Assembly: GCA_037389465.1 (NCBI GenBank)
Contig: JAZARR010000221.1
Location: forward strand, 4,194,501 to 4,258,500
Origin: Baylisascaris procyonis
Lineage: Eukaryota; Nematoda; Chromadorea; Rhabditida; Ascarididae
DNA: 64,000 nt
Direction: 5' to 3'
Shown: in pieces, positions 25,115 to 37,900 of the stretch
Layout of the letters: each line of letters begins with the position of its first letter
Numbering within the stretch: position 1 is the first letter of the stretch
Position numbers and translations under genes: made by a program
Notes under the pieces: generated by a model
What the model was told of the DNA's origin: nothing
The model's input: the letters and a program-made list of their open reading frames with translations, nothing else
Database searches by the model: none

Positions 25115-28100
25115 TTACAAAAAAAAGTAACGACTTACAATTGCACTAGAATTATATTGTCCCAAAGAGAACTTTTCATAACGTCCATGAAGGCATTTGT
25201 GAAGAAATCGTTCGACGAAGCCAGCTTCAGCGAGTGAATTTTGTGGTCTACCAAAACCATGTCCTTCATCCGGATATAGCACGTATGTGACTGGGATTTT
25301 AAGTTTTACCAATTCGTTCACAAACTGACCTGAATGCATTAAATGAATAACGACAAAGGAATACAGGGAACTAAATAGATTTATAAAAATTAAAATACTT
25401 CATTTAAGGATTACTCAAGATTCATTTTAATTAAATGAAGAATTAAATTCGTGTAAATCGATTTCACACCGAAGCAAGATCTTTCTCGTATTTTGAAGGC
25501 AACATTGAAGAGAGATTTAGCCGTTAAAAAGTCCCATTCTTATATAACGTCCCTGTGGTATGATCCAAGTTTTCATACAGGTAAGTACTCTCACAAGGCC
25601 TCAATACTCGAATACTTGGAATATTTACTGAGCCTCGTTTACAGCCCTTATGTTGCTTGTCCTGTAATTTGTCTCAACTCGTTTTCTTAGTAGCATTATT
25701 TTCTTTATTTAAATTTTCACAGCTCATTGCTTGCTTCATGAGTTTAGCATGCTATAAAACCTGACTCTGGAGCAGTAGATATGCCTTTTGATTGGCCATT
25801 CTCAGAAGACACCCTGGTCCTAGCAATGTCACGGAGGAGCGGATTTCACATAATTTTTATATTCACGATGGTTACGATGGCCGATTCGCCTCATTTGATT
25901 CGCTCCAGCAAGTCAAAGCCAGGAGCTTTTTTTTTTTTTTTAATAGGACTTTCGGATAGCACTAAATTGGTGGTTAGTGCTCCAGAGAAGAAAGGAAAGT
26001 GCTCCTTGACGAATTCTAAAATTACTCGAAAGCAATACAGAAGTATTCGAAGAAAATTGAAGGTAGATATTTTTGGCGTTAAAAAAAACACTGAAGGATA
26101 ATCACAAAAAAGTCTTAGAAGGAAATCACAAAAAATCGAGTGAGAAAACATTGATCTCAGCAATAGATAAATTTCCACATATAGAAGATGAGATCAAGAA
26201 TGCGTTTACTTGATTCATTTTCTTTCACGCGTGGATCATTTGCACCTTGTAGAATAATAAGTGGTTTTGTAACGCGATTCGCAAAGAATAATGGTGAACG
26301 GCTTCGTAGAAATGCACGTCCTGCAAAAAAAACCTATTAAGCATCTGCCAGCTGAGTACATCTGACAAATAAAACAGAATTTCTTTGCTCGCTCAGTCGA
26401 TCATTTCTGATAATAAATAATAAGCGGACAATTAACAGGTAATAAGTAGTAGATGACATCAGGAAAGTCGGTTTACCTTGAGAAGTTTTTTTATCGGCGC
26501 CTAACCAAGTGGTGAGTTCCCTATATCCGCCCATCCAATATGGAGGAATAGTCTCCAAAAAAGTGATCAAATTACTTGGTCCACAACTATCCACAGCGCA
26601 TGCAAAAACTTCCGGTGTGAATGTTATACCAACAAGTGCTGCGTAGCCGCCATATGAGCCACCTGCAATTGAGGAGTCGTGATGATATAGTTATATGTAC
26701 ACTTACCTTAACGAAACGTTTACAACTAAGTAGAAGTTACTGCAATACTGCCTCCTATATCAATGTGTGAAGGCTTTTCATAACATAGAATAAATAAAAT
26801 AAAAAGACTGATTACCTATTTGATCCGCTTGACCTACGCGTGCAGAATTGTTGGTACAATTGGGAAGGGAACCAAAACGTGAATAAGCTTCCGTCCCATT
26901 CACCTCATAACATGCTCCGCAATAGCAATGCTCCACAGTAGCAACTGCCAACTGTTCGGCGGAAATTTCCGGAAAAAGAACAAGGAAAAAGCAATTTACA
27001 CAAGTCAGATATGGATCAATTTACAACTACAATGAAAAGTTCTACTGGTGCCACAGATCTTCGCAAAGAGGTGAGGAGATTCATGGAATCCAAAAGGATC
27101 ACAGGCAAACGTCATTAGAGCCCAGTATCGCCACAAGATTCTCCATTCATGGCGCCATCGGCGGCTATCACCTCTAGCCGGAAACGGCATCAAGGCATCC
27201 CTCGACATCGAGCATCAGCCTCGTGAATCACGTCGCCTCTCTAAAAGAATGTTTGCTCGACAGCGAGCGGAAGCTTGCGAATCATCGCACTGCATATAAT
27301 GGACTGTTTAATCGACATTGAGCAGAGTGCCCGCAAAAACACGAAGCTGCTCGATGCAGCAAAGTGAGTATGGTATGCTATGACAACACAGCATGATGCT
27401 CGCAGCGACGAACTTCGGTGACCTTGACTCCAATATCAGTATATAATGAAAAACGAGCGGAGTGCTCGCAGTAACGAACTCCGCAAAATCCAATTGTGAC
27501 TCCGGACATAGTCCGTGATCTGCGCGCAGGGCCCGACACGATATATTACGATATTCCTGCCTGTATTTTGATATTTCGCCCGCCCTCTGACGACGACGAC
27601 GACGACGACGACGACAAGTAGATGGCAACGGCAAACGATGAACCACGAAGAATAAATAAGATTTTCCAAGTACACACAATTTTCTCTCTCGCTGTATACC
27701 TTTTTTTTGTTTTCGCTACAATTTGCTAAGCTCAAAGCAAATAATATCACTGAGTGATATTGATGAAATAAACGTCAAAAGTAAAGCCTGAACTCTTCAA
27801 AATTACTCATCAATATTGTGCTCTTACCCATAATGGCAATTTTTGAAGCGTTAGCGATACCGTATTGTATTGCAAAGTTGACACCATCAATAAGATCGTA
27901 ATGCATTTTACGACCCCATTCACCATTGCCCGCATTTGCATAATTCTTACCAAATCCTGTACTTCCACGATAGTTCACCTCAAATAAACAACATCGTAAT
28001 CTTTCATGCGATAATTTAATATTCCATACGATATATTATATAATTCATATCCTTTTATTTTCAAGAAATTTGGCCTTTTAACAAGTTAGTTCTAAATGAA

Positions 28101-31100
28101 TAAATATTGAATAAATTACAAAGAGCTTGAAATTTTTAGTTTTTATTAAAGAATCGATATTCCTCTTTGTCGTCGTCTAAGAAACTAAAGGAGGCCGTCT
28201 AACATTTCATATTCTATCTCATTTATAACAAAGTCGGAAATATCTTGCAGATATTCCGATGCTCAAGTAGAAACTCACTCAATTGCGATTCCGCGCTTAA
28301 TTTTGGCGTCTCCAACTGCAATATTTGTGTCATAAATTCGTTTTGAAGATCATCTTCTAACTGCCGTAAATTGTCTCTCAGTTGAAGTTATACTTACTAT
28401 TTGAGACTTCAATTATGCCCTTGGAAGAGTAAAAATTTTATATGAAATGCGTTGCCATAATACACGAAATCTAACAGTCAATAGCAGCATAATAACCTGT
28501 AATACTGCATATCCTCTATTCGTAAGCCATGCGATTGTACTGGAGAAGCCGAATTTGTTGCGATAATGTGGTCCACCGTGTACATGTAGCACCATACTTT
28601 GTGGAACGGCTGGTAGTAGACCGATTTTAGCATAGGCGATTTGTGTTTCATCGCTATTGTTTGAGATCTCGCGAAGTTCGGCCTTAACTTTATGACACTT
28701 CATTAAGCAATTCAATGAAACACTGCTCTAAGGGCCTTTCTTCACTCGTAAGTCTTATGAGCTATTTCAGAGGTTCCGACGGATTTTCTAATACGAGCCG
28801 AAGAGCATAATTTTTGTAGAAAATTCTTCGAATTAGAAGGTCATATAAAAATAAAAAGCGTTTTCTACAATATGGAAAAACTCGGCAGCACATAAAAAAC
28901 GTACCGTAGGAGGCAAACTGAGATATGCTTGAAGAGTGAAGTTATCCCTCGCGAGGAAGTTGAATCCGACCATTCGATAGAGTTTCCTGCCATGTAATTG
29001 TGGACGCTCGCTGAACAAGAATTCAGCTTTTCTCTCCTTGCGATGGTATAAGTAATATTCGTTCGGGCTATGATCGCATAAATAGCTTACCAACCAAGTG
29101 TTGAAATCTATAAATGGCCATATTTCAGCAACTAACAAAGCAAGAACTGAAATGATTCTACATGGCTGAAAGAGAGGAGTCGTATTGGGGGAGGGAGAAG
29201 GGATTGAGGAGATTCGACTCAACGATCCCGTGAAATGAGTAAATTACCAGATATTTCCTTTCAAAATTTGCTATTGGTCAGAGGAGAGAATATCTGCGTC
29301 TCGAACTAAAAGCGAATGATCGCCTCTTCTCTTCCAATCAATTGGCCCTTCGCGTCTGCAAATATTCAATGCAATAGCAAATTTACCTTGGCTGTAATCG
29401 ACAATAATTGGTGAATCGCCACGCCTCAGATTCGTCAAATACTCGAAATCATCCCTTACTGTTTCGTTGAGGATATGAAGTTCTAGTTTATGATAGAGCT
29501 AAAAATTTTTATATTCTTAGATTTAACGATATTCCCTCATATCAAAATTTTCCTTACTCTATTGCGTTTTTCTACAACACTTTCCGGTCAAGTTTTGGCA
29601 CACTGCCAAGAATATTACACTTAAACTTCAAATCAATTAAATTCCAAATAGTGTTGAGTAATATTCACAAATAAACATAACAACATGAATGTTTCCAACT
29701 ATCCACAAATATTTAAAATTTCAGAATTAAAAAAAAAAAATAAGTTGCCTCATAAAGTGAAAGCGCAGTTTTATCCGTTGGATGTATGAGAAGATATTCA
29801 TATGAATCGTCCTCTTCAATTTCCGCTCTTTCAGCTGCATAAAGAATTTCATTCCTTTCTGGATGTCCGAAATCGTGTATGACCAGTCGTCCTGAAAATT
29901 GATTCTTATCGAATATTTGCAATTCAACACTTCTGCAACACATATTTCAATAATAAACTAGGAAAACACATCAGAGAAAAGCACATGAGTGCTTTTTATA
30001 ATTCATTCATCAGCGATAAACGAGAAAGTTATGAAATAGTCACTTATATGCTTTCCCTATACTATCTATGGATTCTTTTTTGGGTCAAACCCAACCGATT
30101 CAAGAAGAAAACTGAGATGTGAAAATTGCTTTCGCATAATGAATTTTTAGCACAAATGTTGCATATGCTATGAACTAAACTGTCCTAAGCGTGTTTTTCA
30201 AGCATCAAAATACATGCTTCATTAAGGTTATAAAGCAGTATGAGATGCAAGTTCACAGTGAAAGAAATAACCGATAAAAATTTGAGCATATCTCTTTCTT
30301 TAGCCATCCCCCTCTCTCCCTTCTTCTCCGCTCTTATTTTACGCGCTTTCTTTTGAACTAATCCAAATGGGCAATTTAAAATGAGAAACAACCATCTGAA
30401 GATTGCTCATTATGCTTAGCGATATTATCTATATAAACTAAATGAGGGAAATATTTACCCAAATCGCTTCCTTCCCCCCACAACCAGTAGATGCGTTTAT
30501 TGTCGGCTGTGAATGCGACCGGTCTGCAAATTATCGATTTAGTACTAAAGCGATCCGCAAAAAAAAAAAAAAAATGTTATTTTCGCTGTGATCGTTCGCT
30601 TCATCGGATCATCAATTCGAATATTCAGCGAAGAAAGAATAGCTGCGGGATCCCTATCGTTACTGCTATGATTTCAGACTACAAGTACAGATCCTTTACG
30701 TAGAGATGGCTTGGAAGTCGAATAACAAGAGAAGGGGATTGATAATATAGTGGAGGTCCTCTTCTCGCCCTCGCTCTTTCTCTTTCGCACAATTTTTGAT
30801 GACAATAAAAGCGACCAGTCCTCTCCAACCCCCTCCTCCCCCCCCCACTCCGAAATTCTTTGCTTCACTTACCCTTTTTTGACTTGCACTCTCTCTTTTC
30901 GAAAGCGATGTAAGAAGTTTACTTTCGCAAGCAAATTTTCAAGTGTTTTTTTCGCTCATGTTCTAAATTAAGCTGTATCAAAAGTGTTTTCAGCCTGCAA
31001 AGCAAGAACACCAATAAATATGGTGTAGGGAATTTAAATGACTCGTTTGCTTTTAATTGCTTGTGCTTCATAAGAAAGAAAAAAGGGGAGAGGTCATTAT

Positions 31101-34100
31101 GAAGATAAAGGTGGATCGATCTGATGAGTGCAATCGAATGGTCTACTTTTATTAAGGGAAGAGGACGAATGAAGAAAGTCCTATCTATTACAAACAAATT
31201 GTCAAAATCGTCAATTTGATAAAGATATGTGAAATAATAAATGTAATAATAAATGAAAAATAAAAGCAAAAAGAGCAAAAACAAACTCTGTGGTTGGTCT
31301 ATCACGAGGTAAAACAGTTAGATATTCGATCCAATCACTGTTTGCAGTTGATAAATTCTTTGGATTCGCACTTTCGGAAAGACGATAATATACTAACGAT
31401 CCATCATCGGCCTCCTCTTAATAGTGAACTTTATTTGAAAGTATTTTCATAATAAAACGATAAAAATAATATGAATATTTTCGACAAATATCAATAGTGA
31501 TTTCCTCTTCGTTATGCATTTTATCAGATTTGCATATGCAAAACGTATTATCACAACTTTATACCTGTTTATATATTTGAGCTTATGTAATTTTGTGTGT
31601 GTGTGTGTATGTGTGTGTATATGCGTGCATTCATTCGTTAACGTAACTGTGTGTTTCCATCCATCTGTGCATAATTTTTGTTTAACGCACTGAATTCAAA
31701 TGTGAATATCGAAAAATATTCTATCGGTCGAAGAATAGAACTCCTTTACAGGCATATATGAAATAGTTTTTGAGCAAATAAAATGGACTGTTTACATAAA
31801 AATTACGTTGTTCTTAAGTTGTTTATTTCTATTTCTACTTTTTTCTATTTCTATTTTTTCTGTTCGATTGTATATATTCAAGTTAAATAAGTTTTTACTA
31901 TAAAATATAACATGAATGCAAAGAGCACATTTCGTAGGATAAACAACATGTTTAGTGCATTCATTTCCTGTGCAATTAATTAGCAATCAAGACCAACCGG
32001 ATGCGAATCGAATATTGAGATCGTTATCGGAAAATGTTTCAGAGAAACGATCATTATGCAATAGCAACGATAATTTATCGGTTAATAAATCGAATTCATA
32101 GATATTATGAAATCTGTAAATTACATAATACACCTTTATATAGACGCAGACGTAGAAATAAATTTGAAGGGTTTCGAGCATATCGCAGAGAAATTCTGGT
32201 TTCTGAACCTCTTAGGAAGGTTAGATCTAAAACATTGCAAGCCGAGATGATTCAAAAGAAACCGCTCAAAATTGTTGGTCACTATAAGCAGATATTGCTT
32301 CCGTGGGGCTCCATTTCTTTCTTTGCAACAGTAATTTCTATAGACAGTTTTATGAATGCGCTCGTGAAAGGAGATTTTAAAGTTTGCAGCTAGTTGAAGA
32401 TGAATTCTCCGTTTTCGACGATGGTGTTTGTTTTACGTAGATCTGAATATCTAATTAATATGGTTATTATAAATCCATAATTGAGTATTGGTTTTGAGTT
32501 TATGCACACAGATTCTCAAAAAGAATCATAAATACGCTGTTGCATATTCCATCTATCTGATGCGCTTTTTCACTTGCCACTTATAGTATATTACCATTGT
32601 TCCTAGTACTAAAGGTATACGAGAACTATCGGAGTTTTCACAACTTTTGAATTAACATTTATGAAGCAAAGAAGGCTGACGTATCGATTGAATTGAATAT
32701 GTAAAATGCGCCATTTAACAAATTTCGTTGCCTTGCCCAATTATTTATCAACTAACTGTGGATTGTCGTTGTTTATGGCAACAAGAATTCGTGGATCACG
32801 ATTGTTATTCCCCACGATAAATGCCTTCACACCAATTCGATCGCTTATCGGTATTGGCTTGTTGGACGGTGAGGCCTGCAAGTAAATTTTGCAAATTTCA
32901 TCCTTTGCAGTCGTAATGAGTTGAAAAAGCCTCTTACATTGAACGCCAATCCATAAAAGTGCTTTGAAGCCTTAAGAAACTCGCAAAACCAATTTTATTT
33001 GAACGTCATCTAAAGATTTTCTGATCCTTGACGATGTAGTCACACGCACCACCACGGAGGGGCAATTGAAGCAATCATTTCCGCTTACTCGTCACGATAG
33101 AACAACTGAATGCAACAACAACCATAAATTATAAAGCTAATAAGATGCAATTACGAAGCGCTTGTGGAAGATTACTTCAAAATGAAAACACGATCCCTAT
33201 ACGTGCATGTTCGTTTGGCAGCTTTAATTCGTTTATCAATGCATCTAAATATCGTGAAATTTGGCAGATGAAATTTGAACTTTAGCGCCACTTTTCAAAA
33301 GAATTTCTATCTATTTCACGTATTCTAGGACAAGTCACAAACGAAAATGAATAATGAAGCTAATTCTGCATATGAAAAATTCTTGCGCAATCGACTGAGT
33401 ACTAAAGAAAATGACAGTTTTGTTTGATCAACTATATTAGGAATGCACATAAATTCATCTATTTTCTTAGTGATGGCGTATGTGACTAAACTGATAAATC
33501 GCAGGAAACACTATGGCCCTAATTTCCCCTGGCGCACATTTCCCACTTATTTTATTTGAGCCGCGCCCGGGAAAGAAAACTATCAAAAATTGGATAACCA
33601 CTAGAAGTAACAAATGATCCTAAGATAGAGTACAGATAAGTACGCTTAATGTTTTCGGTAATGACAATTTTTTGCAGCACTTCAACAATAAAAACGCATA
33701 TAAAATGTTTGCTACAAACATATGCTCGTTGAGCGTAATTGCTAACAGCTGTTAGTCAAATTACTTGCTTTGAAATGGGAAATGAGCATGTGGGAAGCTA
33801 TTCTTTTCTTTCACTCTTTTTTATTGCTCTTTTTTTTTAGCTTCCATGGTAGAATAGAATTTGAGTCTGTAAAAATATTCGAATTTCACTCAAAATCGTG
33901 CAATCGAATATGAGATGATATTATGCTGCAGTATAAGACTAGCTCAAGAATTTTTCACAACGATTGCATAAAGCTGAGATCATTTTGAGCTCCTAAAATA
34001 TTCGTAAATGATGCCATATAAGTGTTATTTAATGTTTTAGATCCATTTTTAGATTCTTTACATCTTTACAGCAATGAAAAGGATTGCCAACTTTCTATTA

Positions 34101-34938
34101 ACGAAATATCAACTGGTAAACAGCTTTGACGAAAGGTATATCGCTAACTTAATCAGGAAAAAAAAACGATCACCGTTGTGATATTAAGCTTATAAATGCG
34201 GTCATTCTCATCTCCATCGTTATCCTGATAATAAAGGATTATATCTGGGAGAGCCGTCCATTCAATATCTGAAACTCAAATCCATTGCGCCTATTCATTC
34301 AACGACGATTTCGACAGCACGAGACCTCAAATATTAAGGATGTGATTTTCAAAGCAAAATTATCTGCAAATATTGGCATCATATGAATAAGGGGAGAGGA
34401 TATTTGGAAGAGGGAGTCATCCAGTGTGAACAAAAGCTGTTGAAAGCAATAGTGATTTTCATCGCTATTTTTCAGTTTTTCATGCATTCTTTGATACTTC
34501 GCAAGAAGTTGTTATAACAGAGAGCAAGGCAAAAAAAATGAGTAAACTTCCTTCACTAACGACCCTTATAAATAAAATAATCAAAGCATAGCACTGTAAA
34601 ATCGAAACCTTCCATATATTAATAACGAAATTCTAAACGCATCTTTTCTTTGTGATATTCAGTGATTTGGAAGGTAATTCCCAGCATTATCACTAACCAT
34701 TGATATCCTTGCTATCGAAAGTGATTTGTCGACTATGATTACACGTTATGCATCTTACATAAACACTGCGTATTCCACGCTCATCTGGAGATAAGAATGC
34801 AATTTGTTGACCATCTGAACTCAATTTTACTGCCGAATATTGTGCATCGCTGAAGAGTTCATCACGAGGTATAATTTCGCTATAAGCCTTTAATAGCAGT
34901 GCACAAATCACTATCAGAATATCTTTATGCATGCCCAT
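25115..34938 (-). CDS. S9 prolyl oligopeptidase family peptidase, DPF-6-like, copy B
   Basis: Tandem paralogue of copy A, same expected activity. The model joins complement 34938..34698, 34268..34174, 32875..32757, 32113..31998, 31416..31287, 30523..30459, 29891..29749, 29498..29387, 29107..28905, 28697..28497, 27978..27828, 26662..26477, 26320..26210 and 25329..25115: 695 codons plus stop. Exons 2, 3, 5, 6, 8, 9, 11, 12 and 13 are identical in length to those of copy A, and all 13 introns have the same phase. The N-terminus has a hydrophobic signal-like core ([10 protein letters not shown]). The hydrolase domain carries HVHGGP, Ser528 in GGSYGG, Asp616 in GANDPR and His648 in DEGHGF. In exon 11, 42 of 51 residues match copy A by hand count. 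Intron 7 begins with GC, not GT (29748-29747). The exon 10 acceptor has a second option inside the exon. No stop or frameshift was seen, so both copies look functional. Confidence 0.88.
26477..26662 (-). CDS. Exon 12 of peptidase copy B: nucleophile exon
   Basis: Completes the Gly codon split by intron 11, then encodes [19 protein letters not shown] and [10 protein letters not shown]. It contains the catalytic Ser of GGSYGG and is 186 nt long, as in copy A. The donor is GTAAAC. Confidence 0.9.
26663..27827 (-). other. Large intron 11 of copy B with a G+C-rich block
   Basis: This 1.2-kb intron is 2.9 times the length of the matching copy A intron (14704-14299). From about 26850 to 27620 it is clearly richer in G+C than the other introns and contains degenerate repeats of a GCTCGCAG-type motif (near 27250, 27345, 27398 and 27462), followed by a GAC triplet run. 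Minus-strand open frames here are low complexity and have no recognisable domain. An inserted mobile or satellite-like element is a reasonable guess. Confidence 0.45.
27590..27616. repeat. (GAC)n trinucleotide run
   Basis: About nine uninterrupted GAC units lie within intron 11 of peptidase copy B, read as GTC on the transcript strand. Confidence 0.9.
31594..31625. repeat. (GT)n microsatellite
   Basis: An imperfect GT tract with TAT interruptions, in intron 4 of peptidase copy B (31997-31417). Confidence 0.85.
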
Positions 34939-34943
34939 TTACT
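34939..34943 (-). other. 3' splice acceptor 3 nt upstream of copy B start
   Basis: On the minus strand GCAATTTTCAG ends at 34942 and only TAA separates it from the ATG at 34938. TTTTCAG matches the nematode acceptor consensus, and so short a leader strongly suggests spliced-leader trans-splicing. Confidence 0.7.
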
Positions 34944-37900
34944 GAAAATTGCAAGAAAATTTGTCGAATTCGTTGTGGAAATAAAAATAAATGAATATTT
35001 TCATATAACCGCCAATCTATAAAAAGCGAAGTTATTCCACTATACTATAATAAAATAAAATAAGGTGAGACAATGACAACGACAACGACAGTTGGCATAT
35101 TAGATACGAACTATTGACATTTGTGAGTGATTTCGATGTTTACAATGAAAATTGCCTCTTAATCAGCAGTCGTTCTGCAAATCTAAAGTTTTATTAAATG
35201 GATGACAAATATAACTTCATCAGAATTCTCCATGGCGTCTACTACCTTCCAATTAATTATGATTCTTGTGAAATGCTTACTCAGAAACCTGTCATCTCAG
35301 AAAATCATCTCCTTCAAGTATAACAAAAGTGACCAATGAAATGGCCTAGTCCTTTAGACTTCTCACAAGCTATGCATAATAACCGTACGACTAGCAATAA
35401 TGAAATGAAATGCGTAAGAGTGAAACGCCATGTGAGCTCGCTTTTATAGGCGTCGTCGATTTGCGTCAGTCGGCTCGGTTTTATAGGTGATCACTAGTTG
35501 TTCAAGATGCTCTCTCGAAGTAATTGCCCTCTTTTTTTTTTCAGTTCATGAGGGCAATAAGAATTGCCATACGATATGCACTTTTTTGACTATGATGGGC
35601 TCACTGATCGTTTATTTAAAAAAAAAAAGACAGGGAAAATTCAACATAAAACATTTGCTAACATGATTGTGCATTGATGATCATTGAATGATATAGTCTA
35701 GTTAGCTCTTTTCATATTTATACTCTCATAATGATGATGGGATTATAAAAAATACCTCAATAGTAAAAAAAAGTCTGTTGCCTAATTTTTGCATACAATT
35801 TGTCGCAATTCAAAAATTCGCTAAAATATTTGCATTCATTTCCGCAGATGGGATTATAGATATCTAATTCGTCATTTTATGGTAACACTTTTAGATTTAC
35901 TCATATGCCCGAGAAATTTGATTGTAAAATGGTTATCTTTAACGTCGTTCGTCTTTATAACTCCTCAAAATTATAGTGATTGTTGAGAAGCGATATTTGA
36001 ATGATTCCCATTAACGGCGCAATGAAGAATTGTGCAAAAAGCAAATGACAGGAAGCAGGTGGCCGCTGCTTGAAGAGTTAAGTTAGAATCTTAACCATAT
36101 TGCTGGAAAGACGGGAAGAGGTGGGAAGTGGCCGGAGAGGGTATTATGGAAGATTCAAATAGAATTTGCTTGAAAAAGAAGATTTGCAATTCATCAAGTT
36201 TTTTTTTCATTATTTTCAGCTTAAATTTCTATTCGAGTCCGTCAAATTTTCCTAATTTTTCATCTTAAGATTTTATATAGTAAATTGGATGGGCATGAAA
36301 ACTTTTAAAATATTAATCTTTAGAGGCACTTTTGAAAAAATAGAAACGAAATCATAATTTATTTCCCACTTCAGTAGCATGGAACCTCTATCTAATTTCG
36401 CAGTGTTCAATTAGACAGAAAGTCGCATTAGTTGACTTCTCACCCGAAGTCTCAAGTCTATTTCATCAATAAAATGGTTGGTTTAGATCATTCATGAATA
36501 CATGAACGCCTCTCTTATCGCCTTGATACGCCTTGCATCCACTCTTTCTGCCCTTCGGAACCAGTTGCATTCTTATGCAGATCAATTTTTCCCATCTTTC
36601 TGCTATGAATTCCCCATTGTGATGACCCTTTAGTGGATCATCGATGAAAACACTCATTTATACTTTCAATATGAGATATATTTTTGCGTTTATATTTCTA
36701 TTAGCATTAAATTTCTCATAAATAATTTAATTCCATCTGCCTTTAGATTCATAAAAGCTTTTGCGCCTTCTTGATGCAACGATCCATAAAAAAGCATTTA
36801 TGCAAAGCTTTTAACTGAAATTCACACAAACAATACTACTATCTACAGCACTGATGCTTTCACATAATATGGATGATATGCCAATTAACATTAGCCATGA
36901 TCCACATGCCTGAACACGAAGATCATATACTTTGCTAATAATATGTCAAACAAGACATAAGTAAAACATTTCTTCTTCTACTATTGATATAATTGTTGGT
37001 AATTACCCGTATTCATCCATCTGTATATCTTTATCTAACTGTATTTGCATATGAAATTAATTTCGGCTTGTCGAGTAGCTTTCAAATATTTTGCCAGCTG
37101 AATTCATTTATTTGATGGTACTTCAATCCAACGATAACTGTCTTAACTACTTGATTAGCAAATAATTTTGCATGCTTTATAAGGTTTCAGCCCATATAGC
37201 TGTGCATCAATTTTAACGGCTTCTCAATAATATTCCAGCAATTTGCCTGAGATATATTGAATAGTTTATTATCAAATTTAAACTCTTCAACACGTTTATA
37301 AATATAAACATATTTACTAAAAAGATACATTAGGAAGTCGTTTTATGCAAAATAACAAATAGAGAAGCTTACGAGACGAGCTAGCATAATATGTGCTTTT
37401 TACATCTCTCGCTTGACCAACTAACGTTATAACACATCAACGAAAAGTGAAACTCACATTATTGCCTTTATACTTCAAGTTAAATGCCGCCTATACAAAA
37501 ATTCTTAAAAGCTCTTCATTCTTTTAAATCGACTGATGTGAAATGAAAATCCGATTGCAATTCGATTAAAAAACATGCAATTTTCAGCATCTTCAAATGT
37601 TTATTGCAACTTGCAATAAGTTTTATTTATGGTTACTGATCGATTGCAACTAATAACATTGCAACAATTCATTATTATCAGTTATCGATTATCGATCAAA
37701 TTTTATTGATTAATATTTGCTGCGAAATCAGTACTCATTTAGAAATTGATAGATCAACGTGCAATACGATGCATGATGCAACACGATGGCTATTGCAATA
37801 ATGCGCATTTGCAAAACAAACTTGCAAAAGTACATAAATGCAAAAAGGACATCCAGAAGTTCTTTAAGCAATTGCGAGTTGGCTGCAATTCAAAAATAGC

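Noticed and set aside
32034..32393. 119-codon plus-strand frame
   Set aside because: Partly antisense to exon 4 of peptidase copy B; the rest lies in an intron and has no protein-like signature.
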